From Lithodes maja (Eukaryota > Arthropoda > Malacostraca > Decapoda > Lithodidae), in NCBI GenBank assembly GCA_037953745.1, contig JBAKBP010003108.1:96425-160424 (forward strand): DNA of 64,000 bases, given 5' to 3'. Below, in pieces: positions 30,333 to 41,147 of this stretch (its first letter is position 1; every line of letters starts with the position of its first letter). The translations under genes and the position numbers were made by a program. A model generated the notes under the pieces. The model did not search any database. It was not told where the DNA came from and worked only from the letters and a program-made list of their open reading frames with translations.

Positions 30333-31320
30333 ATGGACGCTCTAGCCCAAGGCAAACGCCGTAGGGCAGGCATTAAAGGTTCATTAACCGTCCTGTCAAA
30401 GGATTTAGAGGAGTTCTTGGAAACTGCAACTCGGGTAGAAGTCGAGGCATAGCGTGCAGACACAGGTTGCCAAGCATGAAGCCAATCAAAATGTTTTGTT
30501 GCCGCTATATACCTCTGACACTGAGTATTTTAAGGAAAACCAAGAGGATACCATCTACTTATTTGATATCTATGGGATAATCGCTAGTCTGAAGGAGAAA
30601 CTTGGTAACTCAGAAGGGCATAACCGGTCCGAAATAAAGAAAGTATCAGGTGTTAAATTGCCACACCTGACTTTGCCAACGTTCGCTGGCGACCCCATAT
30701 TATGAACGGGATTTTGGGATATGTTTAGATGTGTGGTGCATGACAGGGCTGATTTAAGTGCGATTCAAAAGCTGACGTACTTAAGGGGTCAGTTACAGGG
30801 AGGCGCCTATAAACTGATAGAAGGCTTTACGGTTGAGGGTGAAAGCTATGCCCCCGCCGTAGACTTGCTTCAGGAGACCTTCGGGCATCCCGACAGAGTA
30901 AAAGCGGCACACATCATGAACTTTCATGACCTTGTCTCACCTAAATGTCAAGCAGCACAACTAAAGTCTTTTTACGGCAATATGGAAAGTGCGATGCGAT
31001 CTATGACTAGTCAAAAGGTAAGTCTAGAGGAATTCTGTGTGGTTAAACTGTTGACTAAATTGCAACCACCAGTTAAGAAGACCGTTAGGAGGGAGATGGG
31101 TGAACAGAGCCTAGATTACAAGGCTTTCAGACAGTGTTTTCAAGCGGAACTCTACAACATGGTGGGTCAAGATACCCCTGTGCGAAAAAGTCCTATAGCT
31201 ACAGCTGCATTCACGACACAGAGCGATAGTAGCCGATTTGCCTGTAAATTGTGTAGCGGGAATAATCATCCCTGGTACAAAATTAATGTTTTAAATATAA
31301 AACAGGTTCTCTCAGAGTAA
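30333..31320 (+). pseudogene. BEL-2 gag
   Basis: Begins MDALAQGKRRRAG at 30333. Stops at about 30447 and 30703 and shifts break the frame. VKLPHLTLPTFAGDP (30655-30700) and FWDMFRCVVHDRADLSAIQKLTYLRG (30712-30790) are typical of BEL/Pao gag. A 199-residue frame from 30721 covers the capsid-like part and ends after a CKLC motif. The zinc knuckle region follows in another frame (CVGC, then CNFCRGKHFHSMC, about 31345-31445). Confidence 0.85.
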
Positions 31321-31439
31321 AGAGAGCCAGGCAACTACGGCTCTGTGTCGGGTGTCTCTCCAGTGAACATGGTATTAACGGGTGTACAAACCCTAATATT
31401 AAGAATTGTAATTTCTGCCGTGGCAAACATTTTCACTCC

Positions 31440-32336
31440 ATGTGCCAAAAGCAGAGAGAGGAGAGATCGGCAGGTGGTGGTAGTAATAAAGAAGAGCCAA
31501 CACCAACAAACTCAACAACAATGTCCGTATTTATAAGTAAACAGACAGTAATTTTACCCACAGTTCAGCTGCCTGTAAAGGGTAAGTACAAGAAGACCGT
31601 AAAGGTCAGATCGCTACTTGATCAGTGCTCGCAGAGGACTTTCGTGAAGAGCTCTGTACTACCTTCCCTTTCTTATGAATCAAAGGGAATGGAACAATTG
31701 AGTCTTCACAGCTTCACCAGAACACAAACCTTTCATGAGTATCCTGTTGTATCACTAAAGTATATACATCGTGGCAGATTTCATCGTCTTGACGCAATAG
31801 TTGTCGATGAGCTCCCCGAACACAAGGGCGAAACTAGTTTAAAAATTGAAATCACTAGTTTACAGCATCATGGCATAAAATGGGCCGACTCATGCATTAC
31901 TGAGACAGCACAATTGGAGCTACTAATTGGTACCGACCAGTACTACAACATAGTGCGACCTGGCTACAAAAGGGCCGGAAATTTGGTTTTACTTCCAACC
32001 AAATACGGATATGCCCTTAGTGGTTCTTATGCGGCAACCACGTCTAGCTCCAGCACTGAGGTTGTTACAATACTTAAAGTGGCAGTGACCCCAGTAGATC
32101 AATATATGTCTACTGGGCAATTTCCATGTCATAAAGAATTAAGTGCTTTGTGGGATTTAGACCATTTTGGTATCTCACTTAAAGAACATTCACAAGCCGA
32201 ACGGCAAGCTTTGACCACATATGAGGAAACAGTCACGTATGATCCTGAGAGTCAGCAGTATCAGGTACGTCTGCACTGGACCGAAGAAAAGGGACGGTTA
32301 CCCACCAACAAAGGTTTGGCTTTGGGTAGATTATGA
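31440..32336 (+). pseudogene. BEL-2 protease and pol N-terminal region
   Basis: Frame of 298 residues: the end of the zinc-knuckle region, then an aspartic-protease-like domain. The active-site motif, usually LLDxGS, is LLDQCSQRTFV at about 31615-31650. Next come the BEL-type ELLIGTDQYYNIV stretch and the LWDLDHFGI stretch (about 32145-32175) that precedes RT. The stop at 32336 and a shift lead into the RT frame. BEL/Pao elements encode gag-pol as one polyprotein; here it is broken. Confidence 0.8.
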
Positions 32337-32489
32337 GGACTCCAGCAGAGATTTATTGCTGAACCTGGGTTTTGTAAACAATATTTGCAGGTATTTTCTG
32401 ATCAGTTGTCGCTGGTTTCATTGAGGAGGTTCCATTCGGTGACTCTGGGTCATGTCACTATCTGGGGCATCATGGGATCGTAAAGGAAA

Positions 32490-33804
32490 GCAGGATTACT
32501 CCAATGCGCATTGTATTCGATTGTTCCGCTAAGCTTAACCAGTACAAGCCCAGTCTAAATGACTGTCTGTACATGGGACCATTTTTAGTACCGGAGTTAG
32601 CTCAAGTCTTGTTGAGATTCCGTCTGCATCAGTATGCGTGGGTCAGTGACATCGAGAAGGCCCTCTTGATGTTGAAACTACATGAAGACGACAGAGATTA
32701 CACCAAGTTCATGTGGCCAAAAGATCCTGTTCGTCTGGATTCGCCTCTACGATGTTATCGGTTCCGGGTTGTATTGTTTGGCGCTACCTGCTCCCAGTTT
32801 CTGCTGAATGCAACCATCCTAAAACATCTTTCCCTTGTTGAAGTAGACCCAAAGGTCGTACAGGAAATTAGGGCCGGGCTATATATCGATAACCTCCAAG
32901 GTACTGGGGACAATGAAGATTCCCTCGTCCGTGCATATGGTATGGCTCGTGAAGTTATGGACAATGCCCACTTCTTCCTGCGTCAATGGGCTACCAATAG
33001 TCCTGTTCTGAGAGAGGTGTTGCAAAAGGATTGTGCTGCTGCTGAACAGCAGGAGCTGGTGAGAGTTCTTGGACTAGTATGGGAAACGGCTTCTGATTAT
33101 CTTTTCTTTGGAGTTCAGTACACTCCGGTCGAACATGTGACAAAGCGTGAGTGTTTGAGATTTTCTGCCAAACTCTTTGATCCTTTGGGTTTGTTGCCAG
33201 TGTCTATAAAGTCTAGAATATTTCTCCAGCAATTGTGGAGACTCTAGATAGATTGGGACAAGGATCTTTCTGAGGACTTGAACACGGAACGGCTGGGGAT
33301 AGTAGATGATCTGGTGCTTTGTAGTAGTATTAAGTTCACTCGGAGGGTTGTATACGATCATACTGTATCCCTACTTGTATTCGCTGATGCCAGCAGTATA
33401 GCATATGGGACTGCTGTGTATCTTGTTGGGTTAGAAGGCAGCCATTTGGTCATGGCAAAGGCCAAAGTCGCGCCAATCAAGTCCCTTTCTATCCCCAAAA
33501 TGGAATTAACTGCAGTTTTGCTTGCCGCAAGAATTTTAAACTTTATTGAGGTAGCCTATAAGGATAAACTTCGTATCTCTGAAACCCATGTGTGGAGTGA
33601 CAGTCAGATTACCCTACACTGGATTAATAGTAAAAAGAAATTGCCAGTGTATGTCACAAACCGCATCGACGAGATACATGCCCTAGTCCCGACTGCTCAT
33701 TTCCAGTATGTGTCGACTAAAGAGAACCCAAGTGATATGGTATCTCGAGGCGTGTCTGCTAAGTATTTGAGTTCTTCTGCGTTGGGGTGGAATGGGCCTA
33801 GTTA
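32490..33804 (+). pseudogene. BEL-2 reverse transcriptase and RNase H
   Basis: RT: MRIVFDCSAKLNQYKPSLND (32504 on), FRLHQYAWVSDIEKALL, RFRVVLFGATCSQFLLNATI and LYIDNLQGT (about 32880), where BEL elements often have YxDN instead of YxDD. A TAG at 33247 interrupts the frame. RNase H: VFADASSIAYG (33380), SIPKMELTAVLLAAR (33490), VWSDSQITLHWI (33592) and STKENPSDMVSRG (33715), carrying the Asp-Glu-Asp-Asp set. The frame ends at 33804. Confidence 0.88.
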
Positions 33805-35318
33805 GCTCCCGAACCCCGATGGATGGCTAGAAAACATAGATCTCAAAGAGCAGCCCGCTGGTATCGTGACCCAAATCGTAGGCACGGTGCCCCAAGATGA
33901 CACACAGTTATGGGACTGGGACAGATATAGCAGCTACGAAAGATTGCAGCATGTGACGGCATGGGTGATACATTTTGTAAAGAATTTGAAGGCAAAAATA
34001 AGTGGCCTGTCTCCCACAGGTAGTGCTCACCTCAACATAGAAGAAATTAGAACTGCAGACAAGTTTCTACTCAAATTATGCCAAAAGAAAGGTATTCGCA
34101 GGAGTACTCAATATTGGTGAAGGGTGAACAGTCCAGAAATAGTTTAATTTGCCAGTTAGGACTACACCTGAAGGGAAATATAATACATTGTGGAGGCAGA
34201 TTGAGATTAGCGGCTATCTCGGAAATGTGCAAATATTCAAAGCTTCTGCCCTCCAAACATCCCTAGACCCACCTAATAATAGATAGGTGCCATCGACTCT
34301 GTTGCCATTATGGGGTCGGCCACGTGGTTACCTACCTAAGACAAAAATGGTGGGTCCCTAGAATCCGGCAGGTGGTGAAAAAAGTACTGCGCAATTGCCT
34401 ATAATGTCTTCGGATACAAGGTAAACCATACGACTACGCCGGACTACCCCCTTTACCTGCCCTGTGGACCACCCCTGGAGACCCCTATAAGGTCACTGTG
34501 GTGGACTATAGTGGAGCAATCCCTATTAAAGACTCACCTGTCAAGGCTTACACGATCCTATTTACCTGTGCTGTCACTAGGTCTACACACATTGAAGTAG
34601 TCGCCAATCTCACATGTGATAGTTTCCTCCACGCTTTCAGGAGATTTTGCAGTCGACAAGTATTTACCCGTATCATCTTGAGTGACAACGCAACTACGTT
34701 TGTTGGGGCCTCTAAGTCCTTATCCGATATCTGCAATCACCCTAAGGTTCAGTCTCACCTTGGCAATGTGCAGTGCGAATGGCGGTTTATTCCTGCCAGA
34801 GCGCCATTGTTTGGTGCTATCTGGGAGAGAGCCATTGGCATTGTCAAGGCGGGACTGAAGAAGGTATTGGGACGTACTCTCATTTCTTTAGAGGAGTTGA
34901 CAACTCTACTCCTGGAAATTGAGGCAACAGTAAATGACCATCCTCTCTTTTATGCTTCGGGTGACCTACCCCAATCACACCTTCAGTATTGGTGTGGGGA
35001 CATCGGTTGTGGGATCTTCCTGAGGAAAGTGAAGTGGGGATGAGATTGAGGACTTGGACTACGTCAACAAAGATGTTATCTCAGCCAGATACCGGTATTC
35101 GTAAATTGTCGCAGGATGTCTGGAAACGTTGGTCAAATGAGTATCTGGTGACGCTCAGGGAGGCACATAGGAATAAACTTCGACCAATCAACGGTTGGTG
35201 GCCAAATATCGGTGATGTCGTCACCATCCATGACGAGGGTCCTCATGCTTTCTGGAAGAAGGCGGCTCAAGCATCCTCCCAATTATGGTGGGATAAGTTA
35301 GCCTCCGGGCTGTTGTAA
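33805..35318 (+). pseudogene. BEL-2 integrase and C-terminal domain
   Basis: After a stop at 33804, fragments lead to a Zn finger remnant (HRLCCHYGVGHVVTYLRQKWW-like region, about 34290-34355, in shifted frames). The integrase core runs 34498-35043: VDYSGAI, ILSDNATTFVGAS and IWERAIGIVKAGL supply D, D and E. The C-terminal DUF5641-like domain is at 34989-35318 in another frame (WKRWSNEYLVTLRE, NIGDVVTIHDEGPHAFWK). It then jumps straight to the terminal QLWWDKLASGLL, suggesting an internal deletion. Confidence 0.85.
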
Positions 35319-35346
35319 TTGTTGTACAAACTCGGTGGCGGAAATA

Positions 35347-35669
35347 TGTCCATACTTTTATTCCATGAGCATGGACAGTCTAAGTTTCAGTGTATTTATA
35401 AGTAGTAAGTTTGTAGGAATAAGAATCATAATAATATGATTTGGTATAAATGGGAAGAATATTCAATTATGTTCTGTATTAGATATTAAGTAGTAATATA
35501 TCATTCCTATAAACTTAGGTAATTAATTAAATGAAGGGAAAATATCTCCCAACCTGTCTGCGCATGTGCAAACCGGCAGGGCTCCCGCGAATTTGACTGG
35601 GGCCCAAGACTCTTGCTCCGATCGCCACCGCCAACAGTACTATTTCTCTTGTTCTCTCATCCCATTCCA
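35347..35669 (+). repeat. BEL-2 3' LTR, first part
   Basis: Begins TGTCCATACTTTTATTCCA and runs parallel to 19356-19643, including the TATA-like GGTATAAATGGGAAG (35439-35453). It has about 39 extra bases (AAGTAGTAATATATC..., 35487-35520) absent from the 5' LTR. Interrupted after CCCATTCCA by LINE F. Confidence 0.78.
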
Positions 35670-35904
35670 TTAACACGGTACAAGTACAAAGGAGTACAAA
35701 GGAAATCAAGCAACAACAGATCCAGTGACCCTTCTAGGTTGCTTGTCCTCCAAAACACTGAGGATCAAGTGTCCAAACAGTGGTTTAGAGTGGGTAAGGG
35801 AACATTGGAAAGGGAATTACTGCCCTGGAACTAATGTCCGTGGCAGGATTAGGAAGTTAGTAGGGGACAGATGGGTTAGTAACTGAGGGGGGGATAAAAT
35901 AAAG

Positions 35905-38784
35905 TTATTCATTTACAAACGCAGTCAGTCGCGGGTTTGATGCGAGATATTTGTCTAGGCGGAGTTTAAATGAATCAACGGTGATGCAGTCTATAACGTT
36001 TCGGGGAAGCCCATTCCACAAGTTGACAACTCGATTGAAGAAGAAATTCTTAGATTCGTGCGAGTTAAAAGATTTACCAATAATTTTGCAACCGTTTCCC
36101 CGCGTGTAATTAGATTGGTCGATAGTGAAGTACTTACTACAGTTCATATTGTCGATGCCTTTGATGATTTTGAACACTTGAATTAAGTCGCCTCTTAATC
36201 TGCGCTGGGTTAAAGGAAATAGATTTAATTCTCTAAGACGCTCTTCGTATGGTTTGTTCTTTAGGCTAGGTATCATTTTGGTAACTCTACGTTGAACTCG
36301 TTCTAGCTTGTTTATATCTTTTTGGTAATAAGGGCACCAGGATTGAACGCAGTATTCCAGAAGAGGGCGGACTAAGGAATTGTAAAGGGTTAGGATAACT
36401 TCTTTGGATTTATGCTCAAATGACCTGCCTATAAAGCCAATTATTTTGTTTGCCTTCTTAACAACTTCTGAACATTGTTGACTCGGTTTTAGGTTACTCG
36501 ATATTGTTACTCCCAGATCGGTTTCTCTGTTTACATTCTTAAGCTGAGTGCCATTCATCGAATAGTTTGCTTTCTCATTTAGGTATCCGATATGTAGTAC
36601 TTTACATTTATCCGCATTGAAACTCATTTGCCAAATTTGGGCCCAACATGACAATTTATCTAGATTGTGTTGCATATCGTCAACTTGTTCTTTTGAGAGT
36701 ACGCTATTTGCAATTTTTGTATCGTCAGCAAATTTTGAGATTGTACAGGTGAGACCCTCATCTATGTCGTTGATGTAAATTAGAAAGAGAATTGGTCCTA
36801 GTACCGATCCCTGGGGTACCCCGCTACTTACATTGGTCCATTTTGATGCCTTACCGTTTATGACTACTCTTTGCTTTCTGTCGCTGAGCCAATTTTCTAT
36901 CCATTTCAACACACCGTCTTGTATTCCATGCGCTTTTAGTTTTAGCAGTAAACGTTTGTGGGGAACTTTGTCAAAGGCCTTTTGAAAATCAAGGTATATA
37001 ATATCTACAGCTTTACTCTCATCGTAGAGGTTGAGGATATCGTGGAAGAAGTCTAAGAGGTTTGTTAAACAGGAACGTTTTTTACGAAAGCCGTGTTGAG
37101 TATCTTTAAGTATGTTATTTTCCTCTAAGTGATTTACGAGTCTGTCTCTTATGACCGTTTCTAGCATTTTACATACAACTGAGGTTAAGCTAATTGGACG
37201 ATAGTTACTGGATAGGGATTTGCTGCCTTTTTTGAATATCGGTGTTACGTTGGCTAGCTTCCACTGATCGGGCATAGTTCCAGACTGCAAGGATTTATTG
37301 AATAGTAATGTCAGTGGTTTAGAGAGCTCATCCTTAGCTTCCTTTAGAACTCTAGGCGAGATTGTATCAGGTCCAGGCGTTTTATTTACCTTGAGTTTAT
37401 CTAAACAATTCAATACTTCTCTCTCTGTAACGGTGATATTGCTTAAAACATCTGAATTATCAATCTGAATCGGCGATGGTGTAGGGATATCACTGAGGTC
37501 TTCTGTTGTAAAAACTGATGCAAAGAAGGTATTGAGGGCATTACTCATTTGTTCTTCGTCTTTGGTGTATTCTCCATTTTCATCGACTAACGGTCCAACA
37601 GTTGAAGTAACTACTTTTTTCTTTCTGATATAACTATAGAATTCTTTCGGGTTTGTTTTACTTTGATTCGCAATATGTAACTCTAAGGTCTTTTTACTTT
37701 GCTTAATTAACTTTTTGGCTTTGCGTCGTAGCTCTACAAATTTCAGCCGTTCTTCGTCATTTTGTGAGGATTTTAATCTATCATTAGCAAATTTTTTAGC
37801 AAGCAGGCAGTTTGAAATATCTTTATTCCACCATTTGGGCTTATTATTATGGCCTGGACGCCGAGTTTTCGATGGTATGCAGTCTTGCACTGCTTTTAGG
37901 TAAGTGGCTTCGAATAACTTCCAAGATGTATTTATGTCGTTATTGTGAATTAAAAAGCTCCAGTCAGTTTCTTTAAACATAGCTCTAAGTTTAGGAAAGT
38001 TTGCTTTCTTGAAATTAGGGACTTTTTCGATGCTACTATTTGGTTCGTTACTAGTAAAGTTTAAAGTGAAAGTTATCGTATGATGGTCGCTGTTACTGAA
38101 TTCATCACCAACATTCAAATTCTCTATTAATTCTTCTTTTGTTGCAAGTACAATGTCAAGAACGTTATTACCACGGGTCGGCGTTCCAACAAATTGATAA
38201 AGCGAACTCTCTTGCAAGTTCGTTTTCAAGTCATGTCCGGAGTGTGAAGTAAGGGTATCGCCCCACTTGGTCACAGGTAAATTAAAGTCACCAAAAATTA
38301 CGGTATCTTGTGAGTTACTTACATCTGCAATTTGTTCGTAAATTTCTCGGTCAGTTTGCACTGATTGAGCTGGAGGTCTGTATATTAATGCAAGTATTAT
38401 TTTGGTACCTTTATTATTCTTTATTAGCACAAAAGATGCGTCGACGTTCACAATTTGAGGTTTTGACAAGAGGGTAGGGTTAAGACTTTCTTTGATATAA
38501 TGTAAAACACCACCTCCATTTCGATTTATTCGGCTTTTCTCAAACATTACATAACCGGGAAGTGAATACTCTGCTAAAAAGTCTCTATCTTCTGTATTGA
38601 GCCAAGATTCTGTTATGCCAATCACATCATAATTTTCTGTAAACACTAGCTCCTCTAAATCTGAAAATTTATTGCGTATGCTACGAGCGTTTGCATAGAA
38701 AACCTTTAAATTTGTTATTTTAGAACTCACGGAACGCGCTTTAATAATATTTTTGGTTCTTGTCGGATCTACATTTATGTTCAT
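35905..38784 (-). CDS. LINE F ORF2: endonuclease and reverse transcriptase
   Basis: Uninterrupted 959-residue frame. An AP-endonuclease domain lies at residues 25-245: YANARSI, GITESWLN, YRPPAQS, FGDFNLP (near 38285) and SNSDHHTI. A basic linker follows (330-375). RT is at about 470-740: KTPGPDTISPRVLKE, NYRPISLTS, QHGFRKKRSC, DFQKAFDKVPH, SGVPQGSVLGPILF and FADDTKI (near 36730). The C-terminal region (740-959) contains RPLLEYCVQSWCPYYQKDI and LWNGLPRNVID. All catalytic motifs I can check are present, so this protein may be active. It lies 83 bases downstream of ORF1, as in two-ORF LINEs. The CR1 assignment rests on the overall style, the ORF1 esterase and the tandem tail. Confidence 0.92.
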   Translation of the reverse strand: MNINVDPTRTKNIIKARSVSSKITNLKVFYANARSIRNKFSDLEELVFTENYDVIGITESWLNTEDRDFLAEYSLPGYVMFEKSRINRNGGGVLHYIKESLNPTLLSKPQIVNVDASFVLIKNNKGTKIILALIYRPPAQSVQTDREIYEQIADVSNSQDTVIFGDFNLPVTKWGDTLTSHSGHDLKTNLQESSLYQFVGTPTRGNNVLDIVLATKEELIENLNVGDEFSNSDHHTITFTLNFTSNEPNSSIEKVPNFKKANFPKLRAMFKETDWSFLIHNNDINTSWKLFEATYLKAVQDCIPSKTRRPGHNNKPKWWNKDISNCLLAKKFANDRLKSSQNDEERLKFVELRRKAKKLIKQSKKTLELHIANQSKTNPKEFYSYIRKKKVVTSTVGPLVDENGEYTKDEEQMSNALNTFFASVFTTEDLSDIPTPSPIQIDNSDVLSNITVTEREVLNCLDKLKVNKTPGPDTISPRVLKEAKDELSKPLTLLFNKSLQSGTMPDQWKLANVTPIFKKGSKSLSSNYRPISLTSVVCKMLETVIRDRLVNHLEENNILKDTQHGFRKKRSCLTNLLDFFHDILNLYDESKAVDIIYLDFQKAFDKVPHKRLLLKLKAHGIQDGVLKWIENWLSDRKQRVVINGKASKWTNVSSGVPQGSVLGPILFLIYINDIDEGLTCTISKFADDTKIANSVLSKEQVDDMQHNLDKLSCWAQIWQMSFNADKCKVLHIGYLNEKANYSMNGTQLKNVNRETDLGVTISSNLKPSQQCSEVVKKANKIIGFIGRSFEHKSKEVILTLYNSLVRPLLEYCVQSWCPYYQKDINKLERVQRRVTKMIPSLKNKPYEERLRELNLFPLTQRRLRGDLIQVFKIIKGIDNMNCSKYFTIDQSNYTRGNGCKIIGKSFNSHESKNFFFNRVVNLWNGLPRNVIDCITVDSFKLRLDKYLASNPRLTAFVNE

Positions 38785-38867
38785 GGCTGTCCTCGGTCCT
38801 CGCTGTCTCCGGTCCTTATCGCTGGTGGTCCTCGGTTGCCTCTGTGTTTTTCTTGGCGTTGGATGAT

Positions 38868-39308
38868 TTATGTCACTGCTGCTTCTTCTCGGATGGCGTT
38901 TTTTGATCCATGGCTGCGGACTGCTTCGTGTAGGAGACGACCCATGCGTGCTGAACCCACAGGGTTTAGATGAGTGCCATCCTTGCGGAACAGAGTAGGC
39001 TGGTTGTAGAAGTTGTCCCAGAGGTTGATGAATTCAACTTCTTCCCTCAGACACAAATGTTTTAGTCGGCTATTTGTGCTGAAGGCCTTGTCGTAGAATT
39101 TGTCAGGTGCGTCGATCTTGGGGAGAATGCCTGAGATGATGATATTCCTTGACTTGTTTTTGTAGTGCTGGATCATCTTGCGATATTTCTCCATCAACTC
39201 TTCGGATCTGGTGCGCATGACGTCATTTGAACCAGCATGGATGACAAAAAGGGTATTTTCATTTGCATCCTTTGTGGTATCTTCGAAGGCTTCCACAATG
39301 TCGTCCAG
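38868..39308 (-). CDS. LINE F ORF1 (5'-truncated): SGNH-hydrolase-like protein
   Basis: The frame begins inside the element at LDDIVEAFEDTTKD. Block III is HAGSNDV (near 39230) and block V is DGTHLNPVG (near 38960), the latter with the Asp-His pair of the esterase triad. Block I with the nucleophile Ser is lost to the 5' truncation. Esterase-type ORF1 proteins occur in CR1-like LINEs. The apparent start MRMIGELMGIYVEVST (39359-39312) is BEL-2 LTR sequence read through by chance, since the same bases occur at 19644-19694 without LINE F. Truncation should make this protein inactive. Confidence 0.82.
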   Translation of the reverse strand: MDDIVEAFEDTTKDANENTLFVIHAGSNDVMRTRSEELMEKYRKMIQHYKNKSRNIIISGILPKIDAPDKFYDKAFSTNSRLKHLCLREEVEFINLWDNFYNQPTLFRKDGTHLNPVGSARMGRLLHEAVRSHGSKNAIREEAAVT

Positions 39309-39569
39309 TCCAGTACTAACCTCAACGTAGATTCCCATCAATTCACCGATCATCCTCATTATGATTTAAGTTTAGAGGCCCCCTTCTGTCCTTATCTGTT
39401 CATTAATTTCCTCTTTGTTCATCACTCATTCTCACCAACTTTACCGCCATTCTTGTTGCCTTCTTTCCACTCTTCAATAACCCTATCCCGTCGTCTATGC
39501 TCCAGCAACAAGGTAAATATACTGTTGTGTGGTTTCATAAAATTCTACAGTCCATTTACTACAATAACA
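39309..39569 (+). repeat. BEL-2 3' LTR, second part
   Basis: Matches 19644-19787 and then 28556-28668 as one uninterrupted stretch, showing what the 5' LTR looked like before LINE D arrived. The junction of the two halves is at 39453. Ends at ACAATAACA (39561-39569). Confidence 0.78.
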
Positions 39570-39834
39570 ACCTCAACCTGATCTTTATTATTAATTATAT
39601 CTTTATGTGAGAGACCTTTAGATTTTATTTAGTCTAGTTTAAATACATTAACTTCACAAAACATTCCATCACAAAGGCACTTAAAGGAGTTTGTAGAGGA
39701 GAGCACCTGGAGAACGATTCAAGCACTGGATTGAAGTTATGTCGAGTGTGGTATACTGTTCAGAGTTACACTTCTACGACAGGGATTCGCGACAATAAGT
39801 TCCCTCTCACATTCAAGGACAAGGTTCAGGCCCG
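39570..39834. other. No recognisable feature
   Basis: 265 bases between BEL-2 and the DIRS element. It begins with the 5-mer ACCTC, the probable BEL-2 target duplication. If BEL-2 landed in the BEL-1 LTR, part of this could be the rest of that LTR. I could not confirm this. Confidence 0.4.
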
Positions 39835-40158
39835 AATTATAGGTTTGATCCCCAAGGGGAAGAGAGAAAACCTAATATTTATGAGTGGCCCCGGAGTCAT
39901 TGACGAACTGCCTTAAAGGAAGGCACCCTTTCAAACTCCATGCGTTTCGCACATTTGAAATGCCCGCGCAGGTAGCTTGATGGGGCCCGCATCATAAGTG
40001 CACACTTAATCTCTTATGGAATCGCCATAAAGAAAAAACTTTTAGAAAAAATAAAAACTAATAATAATACACTAAAGTTGTCAAAAACAACTTCCAACAA
40101 TCGTGGATATTCTTGGTGTGCGCAGCCTGACGTCGGGACCCGCGCGTCATTTCGTCCT
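39835..40158 (-). repeat. DIRS 3' terminal repeat with extension
   Basis: 39885-40158 is the inverted copy of 48041-48345, except for a loss of about 22 bases after CGCCATAA. The first 50 bases (39835-39884, AATTATAGGTTTGATCCC on) are an extension found only at this end. DIRS elements typically have an extension on one terminal repeat. Confidence 0.82.
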
Positions 40159-40220
40159 TCAATGATATATCAAGACTTCTCAAAATATCAACGAATGGGA
40201 AGGGGATGGTGGGAGGGCCG

Positions 40221-40331
40221 AACTCGTCAATGACTCCGGGGCCACTCATAAATATTAGGTTTTCTCTCTTCTCCTTGGGGATCAAACCTATAATTTAATA
40301 GTGGCCCCTTCGTCATTGACGAACTGCCAGA
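40221..40331 (-). repeat. DIRS internal complementary region
   Basis: 40221-40294 is the reverse complement of 39835-39912. 40293-40331 (TTTAATAGTGGCCCCTTCG, then TCATTGACGAACTGCC) corresponds to the complement of the opposite end (48305-48347). The two meet at ATAATT/TAATAG. Such a region templates the joining of the ends during replication. Confidence 0.82.
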
Positions 40332-40662
40332 ATTCTAAGACTGGAGGGGGACATTCGTACTGATGACCCTTAAAAATCCGCTCTCCGAAAGTATTCCCAA
40401 CTCAAAATCCAAAGGTTTCACAGAAACACCAAGACAACTCAAATATTTATTGTATACTTACAATAACGTGTATTCTTCAATATGTAAATGCTTTTACAGA
40501 TATAAAAATATGAAAGAGTAAGCAGATGTGTGCTTAAAGATACTGCTTATGTATAACCCACCTTGTTGGCGAATACCTGATTCTCAACATGACTTAGATT
40601 ATAATATCACTAAGAGTGTGACGTTATTGACTCAGATTATAAGGCCCGCACAGGGTGACTGC
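40332..40662. other. DIRS non-coding stretch left of MITE 4
   Basis: No coding sequence or repeat recognised. Together with 41152-41588 it forms the AT-rich 3' untranslated part of the DIRS element. Confidence 0.4.
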
Positions 40663-40666
40663 TTAA

Positions 40667-41147
40667 CCCTTCCTACCCGGGCAGTCTTAGCTAATGACGG
40701 TCGCCCCTACCCGGGCGATATGGCCGAAAAACGTCTAGGCCTAGGCTACCGTATTTATGTTTATTTTCACTGCTAGAACTTTCCCACTCATCTATAATCG
40801 TAGTGCGGTTTTCAATCTGTATTTTGGCATTGAGTAGAGCTCTGTAAGTCAACTGGTTCAGTTGTGATGACGATTTCAGTGGAGCCAATATTGCAGAGAT
40901 GTTGCCAATATGGGGGCTTTTTAGACACTAATTTCGTCATGACGTCATAACAATAACATTGAGGAGTCTTCTCCTTCTTGATTTCGGAGGTGCGGTGACG
41001 AACGCTTGGGTTTGTTGACATACGTCGTACGCACGGCGTTCGGACCAAGCTTAATTAGGCTATTAAGCTCATGCCTTAGATAAGGCATACCGGGTAGCGG
41101 CCCTTCTTTCGTGCTGTCCTTACCTAAGGCAGCCCGGGTAGGAAGGG
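40667..41147. mobile_element. MITE 4: TTAA-flanked MITE, same family as MITE 3
   Basis: A 481-bp insertion with TTAA at 40663-40666 and 41148-41151. The ends are near-perfect inverted repeats, CCCTTCCTACCCGGGC on each side. It shares GATATGGCCGAAAAACGTC and the block around TCAACTGGTTCAGTTGTGATG with MITE 3. No coding sequence. TTAA and CCC termini place it with piggyBac-type non-autonomous elements. It is distinct from MITE 1/2 and from the autonomous element at 21725-27345. Confidence 0.9.

Larger units (their letters stand above)
35670..39308 (-). mobile_element. LINE F: CR1-like LINE with intact ORF2 and truncated ORF1
   Basis: Minus-strand LINE. The 3' tail at about 35675-35700 is a short imperfect tandem of CTTTGTACT units. 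The 3' UTR spans 35700-35904. ORF2 is complete, and ORF1 lacks its 5' end because the element is truncated at about 39308, inside ORF1. TCCA stands at both junctions. It splits the BEL-2 3' LTR: the sequence after 39308 (GTACTAACCTC) is what follows CATTCCA in the 5' LTR at 19644. Confidence 0.82.
19356..39569 (+). mobile_element. BEL-2: BEL/Pao element with a LINE nested in each LTR
   Basis: 5' LTR in two parts (19356-19787 and about 28556-28668), internal region 28669-35346, 3' LTR in two parts (35347-35669 and 39309-39569). The parts match in order. Both LTRs open TGTCCATA and close in the ACAATAA(C/A)A region. Flanking 5-mers ACCTG (19351-19355) and ACCTC (39570-39574) are a probable, once-mutated target duplication. 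The LTR halves are about 90% alike by eye, with a 39-bp-scale indel, so the insertion is old. LINE D with LINE C and piggyBac lies in the 5' LTR, LINE F in the 3' LTR. The coding region has numerous stops and shifts. Confidence 0.72.
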
